Part shown: positions 6,284 through 11,789 of the stretch, in pieces
Layout: each line of letters opens with the position of its first letter
Numbering within the stretch: position 1 is the first letter of the stretch
From: Merdimonas faecigallinarum
GTDB taxonomy: Bacteria > Bacillota > Clostridia > Lachnospirales > Lachnospiraceae
Direction: 5' to 3'
DNA: 11,789 nt
Assembly (NCBI GenBank): GCA_019119285.1
Contig: DWXJ01000042.1
Location: 1 to 11,789, forward strand
Notes under the pieces: model-generated
Databases searched by the model: none
Told to the model about the DNA's origin: nothing
Seen by the model: only the letters and a program-made list of their open reading frames with translations
Translations under genes and position numbers: made by a program

Positions 6284-6366
6284 TGTGGAAAACTTTAATT
6301 GGGGACGGGGGATTTTTGAAAATCCCCCGTCCCCAATTAAAGTGTGTGGATAACTTATGTGGAAAG
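6284..6366 (-). repeat. Cluster of three DnaA-box-like sites
   Basis: TGTGGATAA at 6345-6353 is the exact complement of the DnaA box TTATCCACA. TGTGGAAAA (6284-6292, one mismatch) and TGTGGAAAG (6358-6366, two mismatches) lie nearby in the same orientation. The first two sites extend to a 12-nt direct repeat, TGTGGA(A/T)AACTT, at 6284-6295 and 6345-6356, which flanks the palindrome. They may be genuine DnaA-binding sites, or a motif duplicated when the palindromic element arrived. Confidence 0.45.
6292..6343. repeat. 52-nt perfect palindrome (REP- or MITE-like)
   Basis: Two perfectly complementary 25-nt arms surround a 2-nt centre (TG). Each arm contains ACTTTAATTGGGGACG followed by GGGGATTTT. 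It starts 9 nt after the murA stop codon and ends 13 nt before the transporter ATG. No T-tract follows on the + strand and only four T follow on the minus strand, so it is not a textbook intrinsic terminator, although such a stable hairpin could still stall polymerase or protect the murA mRNA end. GGGGACGG-cored palindromes recur in Clostridia genomes, and some are linked to REP-associated (RAYT) transposases; this link is from memory. No transposase is present here. Confidence 0.8.
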
Positions 6367-7601
6367 AGTGGAAAAGTAATCGGTATTTTATTCTTGTCAT
6401 GGCTGCGATCGTGAATTTTGTCCATGGCAACCCTTATATCTGGACGGTGTTTCAGCCGTACATGGAGCGGGAATTTGATATTTCGACGGCTGCGTCCAGC
6501 CAGCCTTTTACGGTTATCATCGGTATTTTTGCGTTTGGAAATATGATCGGTGGCTGGCTGCAGCATAAGATCGGAGCGAAGTGGACGGCGCTGGCGGGAA
6601 GCGCGTTTATGTGTCTGGGCTTTTTGATGGCAGCGCTGGCTCCCAAGGAGGCGCCGTGGCTGGTGACGCTAGGGTATGGCGCCATCGGAGGGCTTGGATC
6701 AGGCTGCGCCTTTAGCATGCTGGTAGCGATCCCGCAGGGATGGTTCCCGGATAAAAGGGGGCTGGTGACCGGCATTACCATAGGAGTGATCGGGCTGTCC
6801 GGAGTCATTATGAATCCGCTGTGCGACTGGCTTCTGGCGGCAAAGGGATTTCATTTTGCGATGCTGATGGTGACGGTCTTTTATGCGGTCCTGTGTCTGG
6901 GGGCCTTTTTCCTGGAAGAGGCGCCGCTCGCGATCCAGGAGCAGGGCGCTATATCTTCCGCGATCCAGGAGCAGGGTGTCATGACAGGCGGGCCTAAGGA
7001 GCGGGCCGCCGCGGCAGGAAGTAGTTGCGGACAGATTGAAACGGCGGCGCTCCAGCGTCAGTACACAGCAGGGGAAATGATGCGGACCGGGCGTTATTAC
7101 TGGCTGAGCCTTGCCATGGCCCTGGCGGTTCCGGCCTATGTGCTGGTGAATCCGCTGATGATGTCCCTTGGCATGGAGCGGGGGCTTACCGGCGCCCAGG
7201 CGCTGGCGGGAGTGACGGCTGCGTCGGCGGCGAATATCATCGGCCGGGTGGCGGCGCCCTGGCTGTCAGACCGGGCGGGCCGCAAACCGGTGGTGTACGG
7301 GCTGTTTATGATTGCCATGGCGGCTTCTTTTGGCCTGATGGCGGCAACCGGCATGACGTTTGCGGTGCTGTGTTCGGCGATCTGCATGGTCTATGGAGGC
7401 GTGGTCAGCGTTTTCCCGGTAATGGTATCGGATTATTTTGGAATGAAGCATCAGGGAACGAATTTTGGAGCGGTGATGATCGGGTATGGGATCGCTTCCA
7501 TCCTTTGCCCGCTGATCCTTGCGGCGGCAGGGCAGGAGAAAGCGCTTCTGATCGCCGGAGTGTGCTGCGTGGCCGGGCTTTTTGCGACCCGCAGGATTTA
7601 A
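6357..7601 (+). CDS. Major facilitator superfamily transporter, OFA (oxalate/formate antiporter)-like
   Basis: This is a 414-aa inner-membrane transporter with about 12 predicted membrane segments, six on each side of a cytoplasmic loop of roughly 60 residues (about 195-245). The N-terminal NFVHGNPYIWTVFQPYMEREF and the overall layout resemble OFA-type carriers of small carboxylates. The second-half MFS signature APWLSDRAGRKPV is clear, and the first-half copy is degenerate (GGWLQHKIGAKW). The substrate cannot be assigned. The ATG at 6357 is used because a stop codon (TAA, 6351-6353) lies just upstream in frame, but no Shine-Dalgarno sequence is visible and the region is occupied by a palindrome and DnaA-box-like repeats. 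The central loop carries a 30-bp tandem duplication. The last codons and the stop belong to the first unit of a 24-bp repeat array, so the extreme C-terminus (ATRRI) is repeat-derived. Confidence 0.88.
   Translation: MWKEWKSNRYFILVMAAIVNFVHGNPYIWTVFQPYMEREFDISTAASSQPFTVIIGIFAFGNMIGGWLQHKIGAKWTALAGSAFMCLGFLMAALAPKEAPWLVTLGYGAIGGLGSGCAFSMLVAIPQGWFPDKRGLVTGITIGVIGLSGVIMNPLCDWLLAAKGFHFAMLMVTVFYAVLCLGAFFLEEAPLAIQEQGAISSAIQEQGVMTGGPKERAAAAGSSCGQIETAALQRQYTAGEMMRTGRYYWLSLAMALAVPAYVLVNPLMMSLGMERGLTGAQALAGVTAASAANIIGRVAAPWLSDRAGRKPVVYGLFMIAMAASFGLMAATGMTFAVLCSAICMVYGGVVSVFPVMVSDYFGMKHQGTNFGAVMIGYGIASILCPLILAAAGQEKALLIAGVCCVAGLFATRRI
6929..6988 (+). repeat. 30-bp tandem duplication inside the transporter central loop
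   Basis: CGCGATCCAGGAGCAGGG occurs exactly at 6929-6946 and again at 6959-6976, a period of 30 bp or ten codons. It encodes AIQEQG twice. Reading frame is kept, and the region maps to the variable cytoplasmic loop between membrane segments 6 and 7, where length changes are tolerated. Confidence 0.75.
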
Positions 7602-7725
7602 GGGCATGCGACCCGCAGGATTTAAGGGCATGCGACCGCAGAATTTAAGAGCATGCGACCCGCAGGATTTATAAGCGTGCGACCTGCAGGATTTAAGGGG
7701 ACACGTTCTGCGAGATTTCAGGGGA
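7583..7725 (+). repeat. 24-bp tandem repeat array (minisatellite), about six units
   Basis: The units start at 7583, 7607, 7631, 7654, 7678 and 7702. Each begins TGCGACCCGCAGG or a variant and ends in TTTAAGGGCA or a variant. Units 1 and 2 are identical, unit 3 has lost one base (23 bp), units 4 and 5 carry a few changes, and unit 6 is decayed (about 17 of 24 matching unit 5). Unit 1 covers the last five sense codons and the stop of the transporter. Each intact unit carries the same TAA in that frame, so changes in copy number would not alter the protein. There are no spacers between units, so it is not CRISPR. It occupies most of the gap before the metK promoter. Confidence 0.88.
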
Positions 7726-7732
7726 TTTTCCC

Positions 7733-7761
7733 TTGACAAGGCCGTGAAAACGGTGTAAAGT
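7733..7761 (+). promoter_or_regulatory. sigma-A promoter of the metK riboswitch transcript
   Basis: A perfect -35 TTGACA (7733-7738), a 17-nt spacer and the -10 TAAAGT (7756-7761) place the start point near 7768, about 30 nt before the riboswitch P1 stem. Confidence 0.85.
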
Positions 7762-7768
7762 CTTACAC
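7753..7768. promoter_or_regulatory. Dyad overlapping the metK -10 and start site
   Basis: GTGTAA (7753-7758) and TTACAC (7763-7768) form a perfect 6-bp inverted repeat with a 4-nt centre, spanning the -10 element and the predicted start point. The position is typical of a repressor operator. It could equally be coincidence, and no regulator can be named. Confidence 0.35.
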
Positions 7769-7796
7769 GTACACAAAATCACATATTGCAGACTTT

Positions 7797-7897
7797 CTCT
7801 TATTCAGAGCAGTGGAGATACAAAGGATCTGTGAAGCTGCGGCAACCCCCGTTATACGGGAAGGTGCCAACCTGAGCGAGCAATCGAACAATAAGAG
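7797..7897 (+). ncRNA. SAM-I (S-box) riboswitch aptamer
   Basis: This cis-acting RNA senses S-adenosylmethionine. P1 is formed by CTCTTATT (7797-7804) and AATAAGAG (7890-7897). The conserved 5' core reads CAGAGCAGTGGAGATA and is followed by GTGAAGCTGCGGCAACC, with the kink-turn TGAAG and the GGCAACC signature. P3 is the CCCGT-TAT-ACGGG hairpin, then AAGGTGCCAACCTGAGC supplies the J3/4-P4 region. It lies between a promoter and an intrinsic terminator upstream of metK. When SAM is plentiful the aptamer is stabilised and the terminator forms, which lowers metK expression; this logic is established for the S-box class. Confidence 0.93.
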
Positions 7898-7926
7898 GAT
7901 TGGTTTATGAAAATATAAAGCAGTCC
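7897..7926 (+). promoter_or_regulatory. Antiterminator of the metK riboswitch
   Basis: GGATTG (7897-7902), which begins at the last base of P1, can pair with CAGTCC (7921-7926), the 5' side of the terminator stem, with one G-U pair. This is mutually exclusive with the terminator and would compete with full P1 formation, which is the expected switch geometry. Confidence 0.65.
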
Positions 7927-7946
7927 GCTTATGCGGGCTGTTTTTT
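7917..7946 (+). terminator. Riboswitch-controlled intrinsic terminator in the metK leader
   Basis: The stem CAGTCCGC / GCGGGCTG with a TTAT loop is followed by six T (7941-7946). It lies 20 nt after the aptamer and 66 nt before the metK start, so it acts as the attenuator of the leader. Confidence 0.9.
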
Positions 7947-7995
7947 GTGGCGGAAAACCTCTATTCCTTATACAGAGAAAGAATGCGGGAAGAAG

Positions 7996-8003
7996 AAAAG
8001 GAG
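7996..8003 (+). promoter_or_regulatory. Ribosome binding site fixing the metK start
   Basis: AAAAGGAG lies 9 nt before the ATG at 8013. The frame is open back to a GTG at 7947 and an ATG at 7983, but neither has a comparable site, and the extra residues do not belong to the MetK family. Confidence 0.8.
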
Positions 8004-8012
8004 AAAAGAACA

Positions 8013-9194
8013 ATGGAGAGACGTTTATTTACTTCGGAATCGGTAACAGAAGGACATCCGGATAAAATGTGCGACCAGATCTCAGACGCGATCCTGGACG
8101 CGCTGATGGAGCAGGACCCCATGAGCCGTGTGGCCTGCGAGACCTGTACGACGACAGGCCTTGTGATGGTGATGGGCGAGATCACCACCAATGCCTATGT
8201 AGACATCCAGAAAATCGTGCGTGATACCGTCCGGGAGATCGGTTATACCAGAGGAAAATTCGGATTTGACGCCGATACCTGCGGCGTGATCACCGCCATT
8301 GACGAGCAGTCCGCGGACATCGCTCTTGGCGTGGATAAGGCTCTGGAAGCAAAGGAAATGTCAGAGGCGGATCTGGATGAGATCGGAGCAGGCGACCAGG
8401 GAATGATGTTTGGCTATGCTTCGGACGAGACGCTGGAATACATGCCGTACCCCATCGCGCTGGCCCACAAGCTGGCCCGCAGACTGACAGAAGTCCGCAA
8501 AGACGGCACCCTGCCTTATCTGAGACCAGATGGAAAGACACAGGTTACGGTAGAATACGACGAGAACGGCGTGCCGTTCCGTCTGGACGCGGTCGTTTTG
8601 TCCACACAGCACAATCCGGAAATCAGCCAGGAACAGATCTGCGCAGATATCCGGAAATATGTGTTTGACGCAGTGATCCCGGAAGGAATGACGGATGAGA
8701 ATACCAAATATTATATCAATCCCACCGGACGTTTTGTGATCGGCGGTCCCCACGGTGACAGCGGTCTGACCGGACGGAAGCTGATCGTAGACACCTACGG
8801 CGGCATGGCCCGCCACGGCGGCGGAGCATTTTCCGGAAAAGACTGTACCAAGGTGGACAGATCCGCAGCTTATGCGGCCCGGTATGTGGCAAAAAATATC
8901 GTGGCTGCAGGACTGGCGAAAAAATGTGAGATCCAGCTGTCCTACGCGATCGGAGTGGCACACCCCACATCTATTATGGTGGACACCTTCGGCACAGGCA
9001 GGATCAGCGATCAGAAGCTGGTAGAGATCATCCGGGAAAACTTTGACCTGCGGCCGGCAGGGATCATCCGGATGCTGGATTTAAGAAGACCAATCTACAA
9101 ACAGACAGCCGCTTACGGACATTTCGGACGGACAGACATTGATCTTCCGTGGGAGAAACTGGACAAAGTGGAGACACTGCGGAAATATTTATAA
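8013..9194 (+). CDS. metK: S-adenosylmethionine synthase
   Basis: MetK (methionine adenosyltransferase) makes S-adenosylmethionine from methionine and ATP in the cytoplasm, releasing phosphate and pyrophosphate. The 393-aa length is typical. Family signatures are FTSESVTEGHPDK at the N-terminus, with the ATP/metal-binding histidine and aspartate, then GAGDQGMMFGYA, GGPHGDSGLTGRKLIVDTYG (phosphate-binding region), and GGGAFSGKDCTKVDRSAAY with the loop lysine and aspartate. All three repeated domains are present. The product is also the ligand of the riboswitch upstream, giving direct feedback. The gene is a single-gene unit with promoter, riboswitch and terminator on both sides. The start at 8013 is set by the ribosome binding site; earlier in-frame starts would add 10 or 22 charged residues not seen in the family. 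Confidence 0.98.
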   Translation: MERRLFTSESVTEGHPDKMCDQISDAILDALMEQDPMSRVACETCTTTGLVMVMGEITTNAYVDIQKIVRDTVREIGYTRGKFGFDADTCGVITAIDEQSADIALGVDKALEAKEMSEADLDEIGAGDQGMMFGYASDETLEYMPYPIALAHKLARRLTEVRKDGTLPYLRPDGKTQVTVEYDENGVPFRLDAVVLSTQHNPEISQEQICADIRKYVFDAVIPEGMTDENTKYYINPTGRFVIGGPHGDSGLTGRKLIVDTYGGMARHGGGAFSGKDCTKVDRSAAYAARYVAKNIVAAGLAKKCEIQLSYAIGVAHPTSIMVDTFGTGRISDQKLVEIIRENFDLRPAGIIRMLDLRRPIYKQTAAYGHFGRTDIDLPWEKLDKVETLRKYL

Positions 9195-9213
9195 AAACTT
9201 TATAAAAATTTAT

Positions 9214-9242
9214 GGGCGCTTTGTTTAAGAGGCGCCCTTTTT
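9214..9242 (+). terminator. Intrinsic terminator after metK
   Basis: GGGCGCT / GGCGCCC pair as a 7-bp stem with a 10-nt loop, followed by five T (9238-9242). It begins 20 nt past the metK stop. Confidence 0.87.
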
Positions 9243-9253
9243 CGTGATATACT
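9225..9253 (+). promoter_or_regulatory. Weak candidate promoter of the two-component system
   Basis: TTAAGA (9225-9230) and TATACT (9248-9253) are spaced 17 nt apart. The -35 overlaps the metK terminator and the predicted start point falls at the ribosome binding site, leaving a very short leader. Terminator read-through from metK is the alternative source of transcript. Confidence 0.25.
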
Positions 9254-9273
9254 TTTGTCGGAGGATGTAGTCT

Positions 9274-10770
9274 ATGAAGCTGAAGACAAAATTAATCATC
9301 GCTTTTTTGACGGTACTGCTTCTGCCTATTATACTTGGAACAACCCTGATTTTTCTGCTGGGAGCCTATCAGATCAGTACCATAGAGAAAACTTATAAGA
9401 TCAGCGGGACAACGGTGGAAAGCCTGTCCAATTCCATGCAGACCATATCCAGCCTGACGGAAGAATCCTATCATGAACTGGTAGATATGGCGGCAGAGAG
9501 TCCCGCCCGGATGGAAGACGCGACGGCTCTTGGAGAGTTTAACCGCCTCCTTCAGGAGAAGAATGCGTATCTTCTGGTCCGCAAGGGCTACACCATGATC
9601 TATGTGGGGACAGATATGGAGAACGCAGACAGCGTGATCGCGGAACTTCCGGATTACGGCGGCGCGGAAACCACATCGGAAAACGGGATCTATCTGGGAG
9701 GCGACGCCCAGTCTCTGGTCAAGCAGGTGGACTTTGAATACCCGGACGGAGACAAAGGCAGCGCCTTTATCGTATCAGACGTCCGGAAAATGATCCCGGA
9801 ACTGGAAGAACTGATGGTAGATATCGTGGTGTGCATCGTATTTATCCTGATCCTGACAGCCTGCGCGCTGACCTACTGGGTTTACCGCTCCGTGATGCAG
9901 CCGCTGCAGAAAATGCAGCTGGCGGCCAAAAATATCAAAGAGGGAAATCTGGACTTTGAGATCCGACCGATGGCGGATGACGAGATGGGACGGCTGGCCC
10001 AGGATCTGGAGGACATGCGGGTGCGCCTGCGGGATAATGTAGAAGAAAAACTCCGCTATGATAGAGAAAGCAAAGAGCTGATCAGCAACATTTCCCATGA
10101 TCTGAAAACCCCTGTGACCGCCATCAAGGGCTATGCGGAAGGGATCATGGACGGCGTGGCGGATACGCCCGAGAAGATGCAGAAATACGTGCGGACCATT
10201 TACAATAAGGCGGACGAGATGAATACGCTGATCAATGAGCTGACCTTTTATTCCAAGATCGATACCAACCGCATCCCGTATAACTTCAATACCCTGTCGG
10301 TTAACGATTATTTTGAAGACTGCGCGGAGGATCTGTCCCTGGAGCTGGAAGCAAAAAATGTGGAGTTCGGGTATTTCAATTATGTGGAAAAGGACGTAAA
10401 GGTCATTGCGGACGCCGAGCAGATCAAGAGGGTGATCCACAATATTGTGAACAATTCCCTGAAATATATGGATAAGCCGAAGCCCAAGATCAACCTGCGG
10501 GTAAAAGACGTAGGGGATTTTGTGCAGATAGAGCTGGAGGATAACGGAAAAGGGATCGCGGCCAAGGATCTGCCCAACATTTTTGACCGGTTTTACCGTA
10601 CCGATGCGTCCAGAAATTCTTCCAAAGGCGGCAGCGGCATCGGGCTGTCCATTGTAAAGAAGATCATTGAAGAGCATGGCGGGAAAATCTGGGCTACCAG
10701 CCGGGAAGAAACCGGAACGACCATGTATTTCGTTTTGAGAAAATATCAGGAGGTGCCGATTTATGAGTAA
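9274..10770 (+). CDS. Sensor histidine kinase (HAMP, HisKA, HATPase)
   Basis: This is a 498-aa membrane sensor. TM1 is at about residues 7-30, an extracytoplasmic domain of about 150 residues follows (31-181), TM2 is at about 182-204, and a HAMP linker runs from about 205 to 258. The phosphoacceptor is H275 in SNISHDLKTPVTAIKGY. The ATP-binding domain has the N box HNIVNNSLKY (389-398), G1 DNGKGI (423-428), the F box FDRFYR and G2 GGSGIGLS (452-459), so the kinase should be active. The extracytoplasmic region shows no sensor domain I can name. GGAGGATG precedes the ATG at 9274. The stop overlaps the response regulator start by 8 nt, a tight operon that implies translational coupling. The signal is unknown; overall form is like VanS/PhoR-type kinases, which is not specific. 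Confidence 0.95.
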   Translation: MKLKTKLIIAFLTVLLLPIILGTTLIFLLGAYQISTIEKTYKISGTTVESLSNSMQTISSLTEESYHELVDMAAESPARMEDATALGEFNRLLQEKNAYLLVRKGYTMIYVGTDMENADSVIAELPDYGGAETTSENGIYLGGDAQSLVKQVDFEYPDGDKGSAFIVSDVRKMIPELEELMVDIVVCIVFILILTACALTYWVYRSVMQPLQKMQLAAKNIKEGNLDFEIRPMADDEMGRLAQDLEDMRVRLRDNVEEKLRYDRESKELISNISHDLKTPVTAIKGYAEGIMDGVADTPEKMQKYVRTIYNKADEMNTLINELTFYSKIDTNRIPYNFNTLSVNDYFEDCAEDLSLELEAKNVEFGYFNYVEKDVKVIADAEQIKRVIHNIVNNSLKYMDKPKPKINLRVKDVGDFVQIELEDNGKGIAAKDLPNIFDRFYRTDASRNSSKGGSGIGLSIVKKIIEEHGGKIWATSREETGTTMYFVLRKYQEVPIYE

Positions 10771-11452
10771 AATATTGATCGTAGAAGATGAAGAGACCAT
10801 CGCTGATCTGGAAAAGGATTATCTGGAACTGAGTGGTTTTCAGGTGGAGGTGGCAACCGACGGCGAGACAGGATTAAAGCGTGCCATGGAAGGGGATTTT
10901 GATCTCTTTATCCTGGATCTGATGCTGCCGGGCGTGGACGGCTTTGATATCTGCCGGCAGATCCGGAGTGAAAAAAATACGCCGATCATCATGGTGTCGG
11001 CGAAAAAGGATGACATTGATAAGATCCGGGGTCTGGGCCTGGGGGCGGACGATTATATGACAAAGCCCTTCAGCCCCAGCGAGCTGGTGGCAAGAGTAAA
11101 GGCTCATCTTGCCCGCTATGACCGGCTGACAGGAAGCGCCAGAGAGGTCAATAAGGTGATCGAGATCCGGGGCCTGAAGATCGATACCACGGCAAGAAGA
11201 GTCTGGGTCAACGGGGAGGAAAAGAATTTTACCACCAAGGAGTTTGATCTTCTTACCTTCCTGGCGGGACATCCCAATCATGTGTACACCAAGGAAGAAC
11301 TGTTCCGGGAGATCTGGGACATGGAATCCATCGGGGATATTGCGACCGTTACGGTGCATATCAAAAAGATCCGGGAAAAAATAGAGATGGATACCTCCAA
11401 TCCCCAGTATATCGAGACGATCTGGGGAGTGGGGTACCGGTTTAAAGTATAA
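10763..11452 (+). CDS. Response regulator, OmpR/PhoB family
   Basis: This 229-aa cytoplasmic transcription factor is the expected partner of the kinase it overlaps. The receiver domain (1-115) has the acidic pair E8-D9, phosphoacceptor D52 in LFILDLMLPGVDG, S79 in MVSAKK, Y98 and K101 in DDYMTKPF. The C-terminal winged helix (about 132-228) has the recognition region DIATVTVHIKKIREKI and the terminal hairpin IETIWGVGYRFKV. AGGAGGTG (10748-10755) lies 7 nt before the ATG, inside the kinase gene. The stop overlaps the end of a converging minus-strand gene by 11 nt. Its DNA target is not known. WalR is of the same family, but nothing here identifies this protein as WalR. Confidence 0.96.
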   Translation: MSKILIVEDEETIADLEKDYLELSGFQVEVATDGETGLKRAMEGDFDLFILDLMLPGVDGFDICRQIRSEKNTPIIMVSAKKDDIDKIRGLGLGADDYMTKPFSPSELVARVKAHLARYDRLTGSAREVNKVIEIRGLKIDTTARRVWVNGEEKNFTTKEFDLLTFLAGHPNHVYTKEELFREIWDMESIGDIATVTVHIKKIREKIEMDTSNPQYIETIWGVGYRFKV

Positions 11453-11789
11453 ATGTACTGATGGCAGTTACGCCCCGCAGGTCATAACCATATGGCTGGG
11501 GCGTTTTTTCCTGATAAAAGATATCAACGCTCTGCCCAAGCGTGAAAGAAGTATCCTGAAGATCCTCCGGAACCGGCGCTTTGTAGAAGCAGCCGTCGCT
11601 GCCTGCCACGAACAGGGTATCTGCTTCCTGGGCCTGGACGGCGCCGCTTACATAGGTAAGGTCTTCCATCTGATCTTTTCTGACCAGGATCAGAGAGCCT
11701 GCAGCCCCGCTTGTCAGCGTCAGGGAATCTACAGCTTCCCAGTCGGGAATCTCTGTGGCATAGATCCGCACGTCCGGCAATTCCTGGTT
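11442..11789 (-). CDS. Unrecognised protein, C-terminal part only
   Basis: The frame is open from the right edge to the stop at 11442-11444; 115 C-terminal residues are visible and the start lies beyond the window. The visible part has no membrane segment and looks beta-rich, with alternating hydrophobic residues: SLILVRKDQ, DTLFVAGSDG, SFTLGQSVDIFYQ. The closing G-Q-x-V-x-I-x-Y pattern is reminiscent of small OB-like or DUF3221-type secreted domains, but this is only a resemblance and no family is claimed. An apparent TTG start at 11780 is not credible, because the frame continues upstream without a stop. It converges on the response regulator and shares an 11-nt overlap. As the neighbour of a two-component system it could be a surface protein connected to it, which is speculation. 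Confidence 0.65.
   Translation of the reverse strand, partial: NQELPDVRIYATEIPDWEAVDSLTLTSGAAGSLILVRKDQMEDLTYVSGAVQAQEADTLFVAGSDGCFYKAPVPEDLQDTSFTLGQSVDIFYQEKTPQPYGYDLRGVTAISTFIL
11470..11509 (+). terminator. Terminator of the two-component operon, inside the converging gene
   Basis: ACGCCCC (11470-11476) and GGGGCGT (11498-11504) form a 7-bp GC-rich stem with a 21-nt loop, followed by a run of six T (11504-11509). It starts 18 nt after the response regulator stop. It lies within the last codons of the minus-strand gene, so the same bases serve as coding sequence and terminator. The loop is longer than ideal. Confidence 0.65.

Noticed and set aside
6284..6366. Chromosomal replication origin
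   Set aside because: Only one exact DnaA box is present, there is no AT-rich unwinding region, and dnaA, dnaN or other origin-linked genes are absent.
7583..7725. CRISPR array
   Set aside because: The units are contiguous with no unique spacers, and no cas genes are nearby.
7266..7739. Long open frame on the minus strand across the transporter end and the 24-bp array
   Set aside because: It starts from a TTG without a ribosome binding site, is antisense to a clear transporter gene, and stays open only because the 24-bp unit repeats without a stop in that frame.
7947..8012. GTG or ATG starts upstream of metK, or a leader peptide
   Set aside because: The frame is continuous with metK and lacks ribosome binding sites; AAAAGGAG points to the ATG at 8013, where the family's N-terminus begins.
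9188..9210. Two TATAAA motifs as promoters for the two-component system
   Set aside because: They lie upstream of the metK terminator and have no -35 at suitable spacing, so transcripts would meet the terminator at once.
9775..10800. 341-aa minus-strand open frame opposite the histidine kinase
   Set aside because: It is a codon-bias shadow of a complete kinase with all catalytic motifs; no ribosome binding site or recognisable domain was seen.

Overview
The window looks like chromosomal DNA from a low-to-mid GC Firmicute, most likely a gut-type Clostridia of the Lachnospiraceae kind. The support is a bacterial V-type ATPase operon in the order A-B-D, strong AGGAGG ribosome binding sites, sigma-A-type promoters, a SAM-I (S-box) riboswitch in front of metK, and a coiled-coil PD-(D/E)XK 'transposase-like' nuclease of a type common in that family. 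The family-level assignment is inference; no rRNA or other taxonomic marker is present.

Region by region on the + strand: (1) 1-2668 is the 3' end of a V-type ATPase operon: the C-terminus of catalytic subunit A, complete subunit B, complete central-stalk subunit D, then a terminator. (2) 2669-3772 is a separate, more AT-rich unit holding a PD-(D/E)XK nuclease with a C-terminal coiled coil, closed by its own strong terminator. (3) 3773-4846 carries a 118-aa conserved-looking protein of unknown function and a small P-loop kinase of the shikimate kinase fold that has altered substrate-site residues and its own extended -10 promoter. (4) 4847-6283 is murA (first committed step of peptidoglycan synthesis) with a clear promoter and an upstream direct repeat that matches the WalR/YycF box. 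(5) 6284-6356 is a 52-nt perfect palindrome embedded among DnaA-box-like sequences. (6) 6357-7601 is a 12-TM major facilitator transporter resembling the oxalate/formate antiporter (OFA) group, with no visible Shine-Dalgarno sequence. (7) 7583-7725 is an array of about six 24-bp tandem repeats that begins inside the last codons of the transporter. (8) 7733-9242 is the metK transcription unit: promoter, SAM-I riboswitch with antiterminator and terminator, metK, and a downstream terminator. (9) 9274-11452 is a two-component system, a HAMP-type sensor histidine kinase overlapping an OmpR/PhoB-family response regulator by 8 nt. (10) 11442-11789 is the C-terminal part of an unrecognised minus-strand gene that overlaps the response regulator tail to tail.

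Most of this is housekeeping (ion-translocating ATPase, murein precursor synthesis, S-adenosylmethionine synthesis, signalling). The less ordinary material lies between the genes: the palindrome with flanking DnaA-box-like repeats, the 24-bp minisatellite, a dyad over the metK start site and the WalR-like box at murA. Two protein-level items also stand out: the kinase with an altered shikimate pocket and the uncharacterised 118-aa protein beside it. I did not find a clear new defence, CRISPR or biosynthetic system.
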